Of a stretch of 9,861 nucleotides of DNA, positions 1-6,634 are shown piece after piece. The translations under genes were made by a program, and so were the position numbers. The notes beneath the pieces are model-generated. The model was not told the DNA's origin, did no database searches, and was given only the letters and a program-made list of their open reading frames with translations. The stretch is from Candidatus Goldiibacteriota bacterium (GTDB taxonomy: Bacteria > Oederibacteriota > PGYV01 > DSYL01). Location: contig JAOAAI010000046.1 in the NCBI GenBank assembly GCA_026418955.1, positions 1-9,861 on the forward strand. Reading direction: 5' to 3'. The stretch's first letter is position 1; the number at the start of each line of letters is the position of its first letter.

Positions 1-1103
1 GTTATATCTTTTTTACCAATATCTGTTGAATCTAAATTTTTTAAATTCCATTCTAGCCCAGCAAGTAGTGAAAGCCAATTACCTTCTTCGTATATTCCTA
101 ACAAAGAAGCCTGATACTCTTTTTTAATATGTCTTGAATAAATTGGGTAATATATGTCTGGATTATCATAAATTAAATCAGATGATCTTAAAAATCCATT
201 TATTTTTAAAATTACAAAATCCAGATTAATAACATCAGTAATACCCAAAGAAAAATCCTCATCATACTGTCTTGCAATAGATGGACCGAAATCACTAAAA
301 GGAATACCCATTTTTCTTTTAAAATAATATCCAGTTAAAATAGCATTTATTAAACCTTTATTTGAAAATGATACTTTTATATTAGCGCTTTTCTTATCAA
401 CATCAGAATTTGGAAAATAATCACCTTTTTTCTCTTCTGTATAACCTATAACATAATCAACATTAAAAATTTTCGCATTAGAAGATATAAAATACTTTTT
501 TAAATCCGCCGTTCCATAAATACCAGATGCTTTCAAATAATATTTTTTTTCATCACCTGTTATTATATTTATTACGCCAGAGGCTGCATCAGTGCCATAT
601 ATACTTGACATACCTCTTTTTATTACTTCAATTTTATCTATATTCAAATTTGAAATTTTACTTAAATCAACACCACCTGTCATAAAATCATTCAAAGGAA
701 TACCATCAAGCAATAATAATGTATATTTTGTCCCAGTTCCCCTCAAATAAATGGTTGCAAGAGAATCGTTCGCTCCCCTCTCATTTATAAATATACCAGG
801 CAAATTATCAATTATATCCTTTATTTTATCTTCACCGTATAACTTTTCATTTTCTGTTTTTATTATTTGCACATCTCTAGGGACAATTGATATTAACTCC
901 GGTATATTTCTAGCTGTTATAACTATATCACCTATATCCACTTTTTTTCCAGTAGTTTCTTTTTTTATTTCTTGTTCCTGCGATAAAAATTCTCTACCTG
1001 GTATATCAAACCATTTTTCAGTGTTCTGAGCTATACAGATTTCCATGGGTATAATAATAAAAATTAACGCAAAAATCAAACCTATAAAAATAAATCTTTT
1101 CAT
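1..1103 (-). CDS. btuB: TonB-dependent outer-membrane receptor, BtuB-like (3' part outside window)
   Basis: Translating the minus strand from the ATG at 1103 gives 367 codons with no stop, so the gene runs off the left edge and only its N-terminal part is here. Residues 1-25 form a signal peptide (basic start, long hydrophobic core, cleavage likely after CIA). A TonB-box-like DIVITA lies at 59-64, close to the DTLVVTA box of E. coli BtuB. Residues about 65-182 are a plug domain, with LPGIFINERG at 101-110, YLRGTG at 119-124, LLDGIPLND at 131-139 and the closing YGTDAASGVINIIT at 169-182. The rest is the first beta strands of the barrel. The start has a GGAGG ribosome site 7 bases upstream and lies 2 bases after the ATPase stop. 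Receptors of this family import ligands across the outer membrane using TonB-ExbBD, whose genes are not in the window. The cobalamin assignment rests on the operon and riboswitch; a barrel like this could carry another corrinoid. Confidence 0.9.
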   Translation of the reverse strand, partial: MKRFIFIGLIFALIFIIIPMEICIAQNTEKWFDIPGREFLSQEQEIKKETTGKKVDIGDIVITARNIPELISIVPRDVQIIKTENEKLYGEDKIKDIIDNLPGIFINERGANDSLATIYLRGTGTKYTLLLLDGIPLNDFMTGGVDLSKISNLNIDKIEVIKRGMSSIYGTDAASGVINIITGDEKKYYLKASGIYGTADLKKYFISSNAKIFNVDYVIGYTEEKKGDYFPNSDVDKKSANIKVSFSNKGLINAILTGYYFKRKMGIPFSDFGPSIARQYDEDFSLGITDVINLDFVILKINGFLRSSDLIYDNPDIYYPIYSRHIKKEYQASLLGIYEEGNWLSLLAGLEWNLKNLDSTDIGKKDI

Positions 1104-1105
1104 AA

Positions 1106-1900
1106 TTAAACCTCCTTTTCAGGTATAAAAAAAACATTTGGTTTCTTTGTAATTTTGTTTTCGCAAACAAAAAAATTCTTAATTTCAAATACCTCTCTTA
1201 AACTTTCTTCATTCAGTACATTATTTACGGGTCCATCTTTTATCACCTTCCCTTCTTTTATAAAAATTATTCTATTTAAATACTCTGAAACAAGATTAAT
1301 ATCATGGGAAATTAATATGATAGTTTTTCCAGTTTTTTTTAATTCTATGATTTTATTCATAAAAATTATTTTATGATTCAAGTCTAGATTGCTTGTTGGT
1401 TCATCCATGAGTATTATTTCAGTCTCCTGCGCAAGTGCACGCGCTATCAGAGTTAAACGTCTTTCCCCACCACTTAAATTTAAAAATCTTTTTTTTACAA
1501 TTTTATCTAAACCTAGCATATCAATTACTTTTTTTATTATCTTCTTATCATGAGATTTTAAAATACCCATACTATTAATATATGGCCTTCGTCCCATTGC
1601 AACTATTTCTTCAACAGTAAAATCAAAAACATAATTATCCATCTGCGGTATATATGATATCAACTTGGCAAGATCGATGTTTGAATATTTTTGAATTTGT
1701 TTACCATAAATTAAAATATCTCCCGAAAATTCATTTATTAAACCACATATAATCTTTAACAAGGTTGTCTTCCCTGCTCCATTGGGGCCAATTAAACCAA
1801 CAGTTTCTCCATTACAAACAGTAAAAGTTATATTATTTAAACAATTATTTAAAGATTCAGGATATTTATATTGAATATTTAAAAGTTTTAAAATTTCCAT
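1106..1900 (-). CDS. btuD: ABC transporter ATP-binding protein, cobalamin/Fe-siderophore type (BtuD-like)
   Basis: This is the nucleotide-binding subunit of the importer and acts on the inner face of the cytoplasmic membrane. Counted from the alternative GTG at 1909 (267 residues), all ABC motifs are intact: Walker A GPNGAGKTT at 41-49, Q-loop Q89, signature LSGGE at 145-149, Walker B IILMDE at 165-170, a D-loop around SNLD at 173-176, and switch His202. YIPQMDNYVFDFTVEEIVAMGR is the pattern of the iron-siderophore/B12 branch. I prefer the ATG at 1900: AGGTGA at 1906-1911 sits 5 bases upstream and matches the anti-Shine-Dalgarno sequence well. The GTG at 1909 directly follows the permease stop and has no ribosome site. 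The C-terminal 30 residues beyond the core are poorly conserved in general. The substrate is inferred from context; heme or siderophore uptake proteins look similar. Confidence 0.93.
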   Translation of the reverse strand: MEILKLLNIQYKYPESLNNCLNNITFTVCNGETVGLIGPNGAGKTTLLKIICGLINEFSGDILIYGKQIQKYSNIDLAKLISYIPQMDNYVFDFTVEEIVAMGRRPYINSMGILKSHDKKIIKKVIDMLGLDKIVKKRFLNLSGGERRLTLIARALAQETEIILMDEPTSNLDLNHKIIFMNKIIELKKTGKTIILISHDINLVSEYLNRIIFIKEGKVIKDGPVNNVLNEESLREVFEIKNFFVCENKITKKPNVFFIPEKEV

Positions 1901-1905
1901 TATTT

Positions 1906-1911
1906 TCACCT
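1906..1911 (-). promoter_or_regulatory. Ribosome binding site that decides the ATPase start
   Basis: AGGTGA on the minus strand spans the last two bases of the permease stop TAG and the following GTG. It lies 5 bases before the ATG at 1900, which favours that ATG over the GTG at 1909 and means the upstream stop codon is part of the downstream ribosome site. Confidence 0.55.
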
Positions 1912-2878
1912 ATTTACGAGTTATTAAAAGTGCCACAAAAACAGGCGCTCCAAACAACCCAGTTATAATACCAACTGGAATTTCTGCTGGAGCAAATGCT
2001 ACTCTTGCTATCGTATCGCATATAAGTAAAAAGATAGAGCCAGTTAAAAAAGAAAAAGGTATCAACATACGTAAATCAGGCCCAATAAAAAATCTAACAA
2101 TATGTGGGACAACTAAACCAACAAAACCAATTACTCCACTTAAAGACACAGAAAGTCCAGTTAAAATTCCAGAAGAAATAAAATAAAATGTTTTTATAAA
2201 TTCAGTTTTAACTCCTGATACTTTTGCCTCATCTTCATCAAGAGATAAAATATTTAAATCATTTGAAAAATATATACAAAAAATGATAATAATGAGTGAA
2301 ATTATATAAGATATTTTAAGTAAAAATATATCAGTAATTGAAAGATCGCCCATAAGCCAGAAAATTACTTTTACCATATCTCTGTTAAAAAATGCACTTA
2401 AAAACATTATTAACGATGATAGAAAAGAACCAGTCATAACTCCTATTAAAAGAAGATTATATAAATTTAAATTATTATTTTTAACTGATAACCGGTAAAC
2501 AAATAAAATGGTAAAAACTGCTCCAAAAATAGCAAATAATGTAATTGAATAAAATTTAAAAATAATGGCTATTGTAGCCCCAAATGCAGCTCCAGAAGAA
2601 ACTCCAGTAATAAAAGGATCAACAAGTGGATTTTTAAAAATTGCTTGAAGCATTGCACCAGTAACAGCAAGAGTTCCACCTATTAAAATTGCAAGAAATA
2701 TTCTTGGTAGACGTATTTTAAAAATTATTAAACCACTATCTGTCTCTTCTTTTTTAATATTAAAAAATATAGAAAACAATTCATTTAAAGATGTTTTCAC
2801 GCTACCACTAATTAAAGAAATTACAATTACAACAAACAATAATATCAGTAAAATAATAATAAAAATATTTCTTTTCAT
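1910..2878 (-). CDS. btuC: FecCD-family ABC permease, cobalamin importer (BtuC-like)
   Basis: This 322-residue integral membrane protein has the usual length and layout of the BtuC/FecCD/FhuB permeases, whose homodimer forms the channel. Most of its length is hydrophobic segments; family members have ten helices per subunit. Family motifs are RLPR at 56-59 after the first helix, GAMLQAIFKNPLVDPF at 74-89, GVSSGAAFGA at 92-101, a charged loop DEDEAKVSGVK at 214-224, GFVGLVVPHIVRFF at 251-264 (near the ATPase-coupling loop) and the C-terminal PVGIITGLFGAPVF at 301-314. The ATG overlaps the binding-protein stop as ATGA (2875-2878), and an AGAAGG-like site lies a few bases upstream. Its stop is followed at once by the ATPase ribosome site. 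The gene is intact, and its place between binding protein and ATPase supports a complete BtuCDF-type importer. Confidence 0.94.
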   Translation of the reverse strand: MKRNIFIIILLILLFVVIVISLISGSVKTSLNELFSIFFNIKKEETDSGLIIFKIRLPRIFLAILIGGTLAVTGAMLQAIFKNPLVDPFITGVSSGAAFGATIAIIFKFYSITLFAIFGAVFTILFVYRLSVKNNNLNLYNLLLIGVMTGSFLSSLIMFLSAFFNRDMVKVIFWLMGDLSITDIFLLKISYIISLIIIIFCIYFSNDLNILSLDEDEAKVSGVKTEFIKTFYFISSGILTGLSVSLSGVIGFVGLVVPHIVRFFIGPDLRMLIPFSFLTGSIFLLICDTIARVAFAPAEIPVGIITGLFGAPVFVALLITRK

Positions 2879-3723
2879 TTTTTAACCTTCTTTATAATAT
2901 TTAAAATAATATCAATAGCCTCAATAATCCTAGGTCCTGTTCTAAAAAATATATCCTGGTCCCGTTCAGATAAAATAAAAATATTATCATTTTTTCCAGC
3001 TAAAGTATTTTTAAATCTTGGTTTTTCTTTGAAATTTTTTCCTGGTTTATAAAGAAGGATTATTATATCTGGATTTTTCTTTATTACAATTTCATCTGAT
3101 ATTTTAGGATATTCTTGTTTTGTATCTGCTAAAATATTTTCAGCACCTGCTCTTTTTATTATATCATTTAAAAATGAAGTGCCTCCAACAGATATTATTG
3201 GTTCATCCCATATTTCCATATATATTTTAATATTTAATTTTGAATTAAATTTTACTTTTGCTTTAAAATCTTGTATTTTTTTAAAACAATTTTTACAACC
3301 GGTAATAAAAGAAAGTAGATTCATATTTTCAATTATGCCTTCTATATCACGTGGATATAAAACAATTACAGGTATATTTAAATTCTCAAGATTTTTTATT
3401 GCTTTTTTCTGAATTCCACCGCCTGAAATTACTAAATCAGGTTTATTTTTCAATATTTTTTCAATATCTGGATTTAAAAACGTTCCTACTTTTTCTTTTT
3501 TCTCAACATCTTCTGGATAATTACAGTTTAATGATACTGCTTTTATTTTATCTTCTTGATTTAAAAAATAGAGCATTTCTGTATGCGCGGGAGATAAAGA
3601 TACAATTGATGAAACTGGCAATTTTAATTCAATTTTTCTGCCAACATCATCTATGATAGTTTCTGCATAAATAAAACCAATATATAAAAATATGATTTTA
3701 AATATAAATAATTTTATCCTCAT
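2875..3723 (-). CDS. btuF: Periplasmic corrinoid-binding protein of the ABC importer (BtuF-like)
   Basis: This protein should capture cobalamin in the periplasm and dock on the permease. Counted from a TTG at 3726 (283 residues), residues 1-21 are a signal peptide ending IYA before ETIID. There is no lipobox cysteine, so the protein should be soluble. The mature part is a class III binding fold: DVGRKIEL at 27-34, SIVSLSPAHTEMLYFL at 40-55, NYPEDVEKKEKVG at 69-81, PDIEKILKNKPDLVIS at 86-101, and a second lobe from about 165 with GGTSFLNDIIKRAGAENI at 181-198. E50 and E205 sit where BtuF uses paired glutamates to dock on BtuC arginines; that match is inference. I chose the ATG at 3723, which overlaps the preceding stop as TGATG. 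The adjacent TTG is equally possible and has a GAGG site at better spacing. Siderophore-binding relatives look alike, so the ligand is assigned from context. Confidence 0.88.
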   Translation of the reverse strand: MRIKLFIFKIIFLYIGFIYAETIIDDVGRKIELKLPVSSIVSLSPAHTEMLYFLNQEDKIKAVSLNCNYPEDVEKKEKVGTFLNPDIEKILKNKPDLVISGGGIQKKAIKNLENLNIPVIVLYPRDIEGIIENMNLLSFITGCKNCFKKIQDFKAKVKFNSKLNIKIYMEIWDEPIISVGGTSFLNDIIKRAGAENILADTKQEYPKISDEIVIKKNPDIIILLYKPGKNFKEKPRFKNTLAGKNDNIFILSERDQDIFFRTGPRIIEAIDIILNIIKKVKK

Positions 3724-4250
3724 CAATAATCAATTCCTCGTCTTGCTTTAATATTTCTGTCATAAGGATGTTTTATTTTTTTCATGTCAGTAACTAAATC
3801 AGCATTATTCAATAATGTCCTTGGAGCGTATCTTCCTGTTATAATAATTTCAACATATTCAGGTCTATTTTTAATTTTTTTCAAAAAATCTTTTACTTTC
3901 ATAGTTTTATACTTGAAATGATGAGTTAATTCATCAAGAATAACAACATCATATTTACCGGAATTTATATATTCAATGGCTTTATAAATATGTTTTTTTG
4001 AGTTAGATTTTAATTTATTTATATCAATTTTTTTATCAAAAATAGGACTAGGTTCATTAAATTTTATAAATTTGATATTATTAACTTTTTTCAGTATCTT
4101 TTCTTCACCACAAATATAATTTCCAAATTTTAAAAATTGAAAAAAAATAACTTTTTTTCCACAACCAGCTGCTCTTATTGCAGAACCTATTGCAGTAGTC
4201 GTTTTTCCTTTACCATCCCCTGTATATACCTGAATTAATCCTTTGTTCAT
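3723..4250 (-). CDS. cobO: Corrinoid adenosyltransferase, CobA/BtuR/CobO family
   Basis: This enzyme transfers the adenosyl group of ATP to cob(I)alamin (or cobinamide) in the cytoplasm, making the coenzyme form. Counted from a TTG at 4253 (176 residues), the unusual P-loop GDGKGKTTTAIG is at 12-23, a Walker-B-like DVVILDEL at 102-109, VEIIITGRYAP at 134-144, and the family tail DLVTDMKKIKHPYD at 152-165 ending in ARRGIDY. All are hallmarks of the CobA/BtuR type rather than the unrelated PduO or EutT types, and the length is normal. TTG and ATG stand side by side at the start; I use the ATG at 4250, with a GGAG site 11 bases upstream (8 from the TTG). The stop overlaps the binding-protein start, so the two are probably translationally coupled. 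Enzymes of this class need an electron donor for Co(II) to Co(I); a ferredoxin gene lies at the head of this cluster. Confidence 0.93.
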   Translation of the reverse strand: MNKGLIQVYTGDGKGKTTTAIGSAIRAAGCGKKVIFFQFLKFGNYICGEEKILKKVNNIKFIKFNEPSPIFDKKIDINKLKSNSKKHIYKAIEYINSGKYDVVILDELTHHFKYKTMKVKDFLKKIKNRPEYVEIIITGRYAPRTLLNNADLVTDMKKIKHPYDRNIKARRGIDY

Positions 4251-4253
4251 CAA

Positions 4254-4471
4254 TTTAAAAACTCCATTAAATTTATTAAAAATATAATCCTAATCTAAAA
4301 TAAAAAATTTTTATATAATTGGTAAATGCTCTCCATACATGTTGCCACAAAAATAGATTAATCCTATAATAAAAATAATTTTGGTTATTTGCTATTTTTT
4401 AATTTATCATTATTAAAAAAGTAAAAAATTTTTATAAACAACTTGTTTGTTTAATTAAATTAATTAAAATA
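4254..4471 (-). other. Intergenic gap within the cobalamin operon, no gene seen
   Basis: This is the only sizeable gap between the cobC-like and adenosyltransferase genes. It is almost pure A/T, and I find no reading frame of substance, no riboswitch core and no convincing terminator. Weak promoter-like hexamers occur, as expected by chance at this composition. The slightly more GC-rich patch around 4328-4355 has no feature I recognise. Whether the downstream genes depend only on the riboswitch transcript or also on an internal start cannot be told from sequence. Confidence 0.4.
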
Positions 4472-5080
4472 TCAAACTCCTATAACATGTCTATGTATTT
4501 TTATTCTTTCTTTTTTAGGTAAATGAGCCATACTGTTTAATTTTAAAAGAAAAAATTTATCATATTTTTCATCATAATAAACTTCAGAAATAGATGCATT
4601 TAATATTCTTATTATTTTATAATCTCTTAAATTAAGTATCCGTGATATTATCTGCCTCACCACTCCTCCATGAGTTACAATGACTATATTTTTCCCCTTG
4701 TATTTCTTAATTATAAAATCAAAAAAATTATTTATTCTTCTAAAAAATTGATTATCTTTTTCTCCATCAAAATCTTTTTTATTGTGTCTTAATAACTCAT
4801 AACTTTTACCTTCAAAACTGCCATAATTTCTTTCGCGTAATTTATCTGTTCGGATTATTTCTCTTTTATATTTTGTGATTTTTTTTATTATCTTTGCTGT
4901 CTCATAAGCTCTTTTTAAATCACTGGAAAAAATAACATCAAATTTTAAACTTTTTAATTCTAAAGCAATATATTTAGCTTGTCTCTTTCCATTCTTGTTT
5001 AACTTTGTATCTGTATGCCCCTGAAATAATAATTTATCATTCCAATCGGTCTCTCCGTGTCTTATAAGGTAAATTGTCAT
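4472..5080 (-). CDS. cobC: Histidine phosphatase superfamily protein, probable alpha-ribazole phosphatase (CobC-like)
   Basis: This 202-residue protein opens with the phosphoglycerate-mutase-type signature LIRHGETDWN (R7, H8; H8 is the phosphorylated histidine). Further active-site residues are R57 in SSDLKRAYETA, E83 in LRERNYGSFEGK and H137 in IVIVTHGGVVRQI. This four-residue set marks branch 1 of the superfamily, and RERNYGSFEG is the usual second motif. As the first gene behind a cobalamin riboswitch it most likely acts as CobC, removing the phosphate from alpha-ribazole 5'-phosphate (or adenosylcobalamin 5'-phosphate) in nucleotide-loop assembly. Family sequence alone does not exclude a general sugar-phosphate phosphatase. 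The start is firm: AAGGAG lies 8 bases before the ATG, immediately after the riboswitch terminator's U-run. The C-terminal 25 residues are basic and look lineage-specific. No other loop-assembly genes (cobU, cobS, cobT) are in the window. Confidence 0.85.
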   Translation of the reverse strand: MTIYLIRHGETDWNDKLLFQGHTDTKLNKNGKRQAKYIALELKSLKFDVIFSSDLKRAYETAKIIKKITKYKREIIRTDKLRERNYGSFEGKSYELLRHNKKDFDGEKDNQFFRRINNFFDFIIKKYKGKNIVIVTHGGVVRQIISRILNLRDYKIIRILNASISEVYYDEKYDKFFLLKLNSMAHLPKKERIKIHRHVIGV

Positions 5081-5100
5081 ATATCATACTCCTTAAAACA

Positions 5101-5128
5101 AAAAACCCCGACGCGAGTCGGGGTTTTT
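5101..5128 (-). terminator. Intrinsic terminator of the cobalamin riboswitch (expression platform)
   Basis: On the minus strand a perfect hairpin with a CCCCGAC/GTCGGGG core, extended by five A-T pairs and closed by a four-base TCGC loop, runs straight into a T-rich stretch ending just before the cobC-like ribosome site. It is by far the most GC-rich palindrome in the window and stands between the aptamer and the first controlled gene. Ligand-bound aptamer is expected to favour it and stop transcription; without ligand RNA polymerase reads through. Confidence 0.93.
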
Positions 5129-5160
5129 GTATTTTATCTTCCCTTTTCGCGAAGGTACTT

Positions 5161-5257
5161 GCCTTTTTTATCAGTGGACCGGGCTACTTAAATAATTTAA
5201 GATTACCGTTGCGGAACAGCACCCTGAATCTCACAGGGATTTCCTCTGATAAAAAGG
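5161..5257 (-). promoter_or_regulatory. Cobalamin riboswitch aptamer (compact form)
   Basis: On the minus strand the B12-box core is clear: GAGGAAATCC, then the hairpin CCCTG-TGAGATT-CAGGG carrying the conserved GTGxGAxTC, then GCTGTTCCGCAACGGTAA, matching the GCxGxxCCCGCxACxGTAA consensus. Next come a small CTTAAA/TTTAAG hairpin and AGCCCGGTCCACTG, the expected 3' segment. A 12-bp closing helix pairs CCTTTTTATCAG (5257-5246) with CTGAT-AAAAAAGG (5174-5162, one bulged base). At about 97 nt there is no room for the outer helices of the largest adenosylcobalamin riboswitches, so it resembles the compact classes; which cobalamin form it prefers cannot be decided here. Between aptamer and terminator a short hairpin at 5142-5155 with a CGCGAA loop is a candidate for the regulatory loop partner. 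It should control cobC through the receptor gene. Confidence 0.95.
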
Positions 5258-5270
5258 ATAAATCTCTATG

Positions 5271-5298
5271 ATTATTTAATTATTTAATTATTTAATTA
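5271..5298. repeat. Short tandem repeat, 3.5 copies of ATTATTTA
   Basis: Three and a half perfect copies of an 8-base A/T unit fill the space between the ferredoxin stop codon, which lies inside the last copy, and the riboswitch. Such a repeat can change copy number by slippage. I see no protein or RNA role for it. Confidence 0.8.
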
Positions 5299-5529
5299 CT
5301 CTCCATCATCACCTATTGAATTTGATGGGCAAGAATTCATAGCGTCTTTTACTTGGCTTTCTTCCACATCATTTTCTGGTTGTTTATAAACATATGCATG
5401 TGTTCCATCACTATTCATTTTAAAATTTTCTGGCGCAGGGCTTTCACATACGCCACAGGCAATACACTGATCATCAACATAATATTTGCCAGGAACATTC
5501 TCACTTACTTTTGCATTTTTATTTGCCAT
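5296..5529 (-). CDS. Small ferredoxin with a single 4Fe-4S cluster
   Basis: This 77-residue acidic protein carries the cluster ligands in the pattern C-x2-C-x2-C (C22, C25, C28 in DQCIACGVCES) with a remote C67 in MNSCPSNSIG, counted from the ATG at 5529. That is the layout of one-cluster ferredoxins; the second CxxCxxC of two-cluster types is absent. It should be a soluble cytoplasmic one-electron carrier. I prefer the ATG at 5529 because AAGGAGG (5540-5546) is 10 bases upstream; the in-frame ATG at 5538 is one base from the same site, too close to be used. A promoter lies at 5584-5612, and no terminator separates the gene from the riboswitch 38 bases downstream. A role in reducing cobalamin for the adenosyltransferase is possible from position alone; a housekeeping role is equally possible. 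Confidence 0.93.
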   Translation of the reverse strand: MANKNAKVSENVPGKYYVDDQCIACGVCESPAPENFKMNSDGTHAYVYKQPENDVEESQVKDAMNSCPSNSIGDDGE

Positions 5530-5539
5530 TTTAAGCATT

Positions 5540-5546
5540 CCTCCTT
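5540..5546 (-). promoter_or_regulatory. Ribosome binding site AAGGAGG of the ferredoxin gene
   Basis: A seven-base match to the anti-Shine-Dalgarno sequence. It lies 1 base before the ATG at 5538 and 10 bases before the ATG at 5529, so it selects the latter as the start. Confidence 0.85.
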
Positions 5547-5583
5547 AAAAGTATATTAATAATTAAGCAAATAAATTTAAAAA

Positions 5584-5612
5584 AGTATACAACATTTTTT
5601 TATTTCTGGCAA
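5584..5612 (-). promoter_or_regulatory. Sigma70-type promoter of the ferredoxin gene
   Basis: On the minus strand TTGCCA (5612-5607) and TATACT (5589-5584), each five of six to consensus, are separated by exactly 17 bases. A start near 5577 would give a leader of about 30 bases before the ribosome site. In this A/T-rich setting -10 look-alikes are common, but the matched -35 and spacing make this one credible. I find no equally good promoter between the ferredoxin gene and the riboswitch. Confidence 0.7.
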
Positions 5613-5747
5613 GCATTTTTGGAATAAAAGTTAAAATATAAATTTTTTGTTTGAAAATAGTCATAAAACAACTCAAAAGTAATTAAAATATATTAAAAAT
5701 TATTTTTTACTAGATATTTTAAATCTTACATCTAACAGAGCATTTTC

Positions 5748-6600
5748 TCATACAGTTTTAATAATCAATTCCGATTCTAACACTTTTTTTATAAGTTTTT
5801 CATTTTGCCTTTAAAAATATTTTTCAAAATATTTACCGCTTCTTCACCAAGTTTGAGAATCGATTGTTTTATTGAGTTCAGTGGTGATTCTATAGCAGAT
5901 GTCATTTCAATATCATCAAAACCAATGATTGCAAAATCGTCAGGAAATTTTATACCGTATGATTTTGCTTCATGTATGAATCCAATGGCAACCAAATCTC
6001 CTGCAACGCTAAAAATTCCATCTATTTTTTTATAAGTTCATAAATTAAATCAAAAGGATTTCTTCCATTTTCAATAGTTTGATATTTGACATATGTGGTG
6101 AAAATGTTGTTTAAATTTATATTTGTTTCTTTTAAATACTTTTTAAAACCATCTTTTATCTATAATAAGTGACTGAATTTTTTTCTTTAATCTGTGGATT
6201 AAATATGACAGCTATTTTTTCTTTTTATTTTTTTCAAGTAAATATAACCTGTTTTAAAATTATCCACACAGTTATACTATGATGACTCGGATAATCTCTT
6301 TTTATAAAAACAATTGATATTTTATATTTTTTGTATTTTTAAAAATTTAATATTGGAAAATGAGCTTATCACAATAGTTCCATCTGATTTACTTACTTTT
6401 AATATTTTTTCTATGGCTTTTCCTGTTTCTTCTGGAGTGATAGAATTCATAGAATAAATCTAAACTCTATGTTTTTACAATTCATTCTGTTTTCTATGCC
6501 ACGCATAACTGTTGAAATAAAAGTGGAAACCTGCCCCCCACACTGCCTCCACATATTAAAGAAATTGTTCCTTTTTTTATTTTTTATCTTTCATTTTATA
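5748..6600 (-). pseudogene. Decayed LacI/GalR-family regulator, ligand-binding domain only
   Basis: No single frame is open, but joining frames rebuilds a periplasmic-binding-protein-like effector domain in the right order. Segments are GTISLICGGSVGG, VSTFISTVMRGIENRM, SDGTIVISSFSN, ISIVFIKRDYPSHHSITV, VDNFKTGYIYL, KIAVIFNP, IDGIFSVAGDLVAIGF, then FPDDFAIIGFDDIEMTSAI and SPLNSIKQSILKLGEEAV. IIGFDDIE followed by P-x-L(N)SI is diagnostic for LacI/GalR C-termini. A final segment KKVLESELIIKTV is reached only by adding one base to the A-run near 5809. I count about eight frame changes, near 6535, 6457, 6330, 6268, 6225, 6165, 6030 and 5809, several in homopolymers, plus stops. The ~55-residue helix-turn-helix that should precede the domain is absent: the helicase ends at 6635. 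Neighbouring genes are open despite similar homopolymers, so real decay is likelier than sequencing error. The longest intact piece (5789-5995) is not a functional gene. Confidence 0.85.
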
Positions 6601-6634
6601 CCCTATATATATTTTTTATAATTACGATATTGTA

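Noticed and set aside
751..1029. Plus-strand reading frame of 92 codons, and similar plus-strand frames elsewhere in the window
   Set aside because: They lie antisense to well-supported genes, have no ribosome sites, and encode hydrophobic, low-complexity peptides typical of the opposite strand of A/T-rich coding DNA.
4263..4340. Weak promoter hexamers TTTACC and TATTTT with an 18-base spacer ahead of the adenosyltransferase gene
   Set aside because: Only four of six matches each, which is expected by chance at this base composition; not reported as a promoter.
4429..4452. Small inverted repeat AAACA/TGTTT after the cobC-like gene as a terminator
   Set aside because: The stem is five A/T-rich pairs and would be too weak to terminate.
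5789..5995. A 68-residue minus-strand reading frame as an independent small protein
   Set aside because: It is the C-terminal fragment of the LacI/GalR pseudogene; matching fragments lie upstream in other frames, and its own C-terminus is frameshifted.
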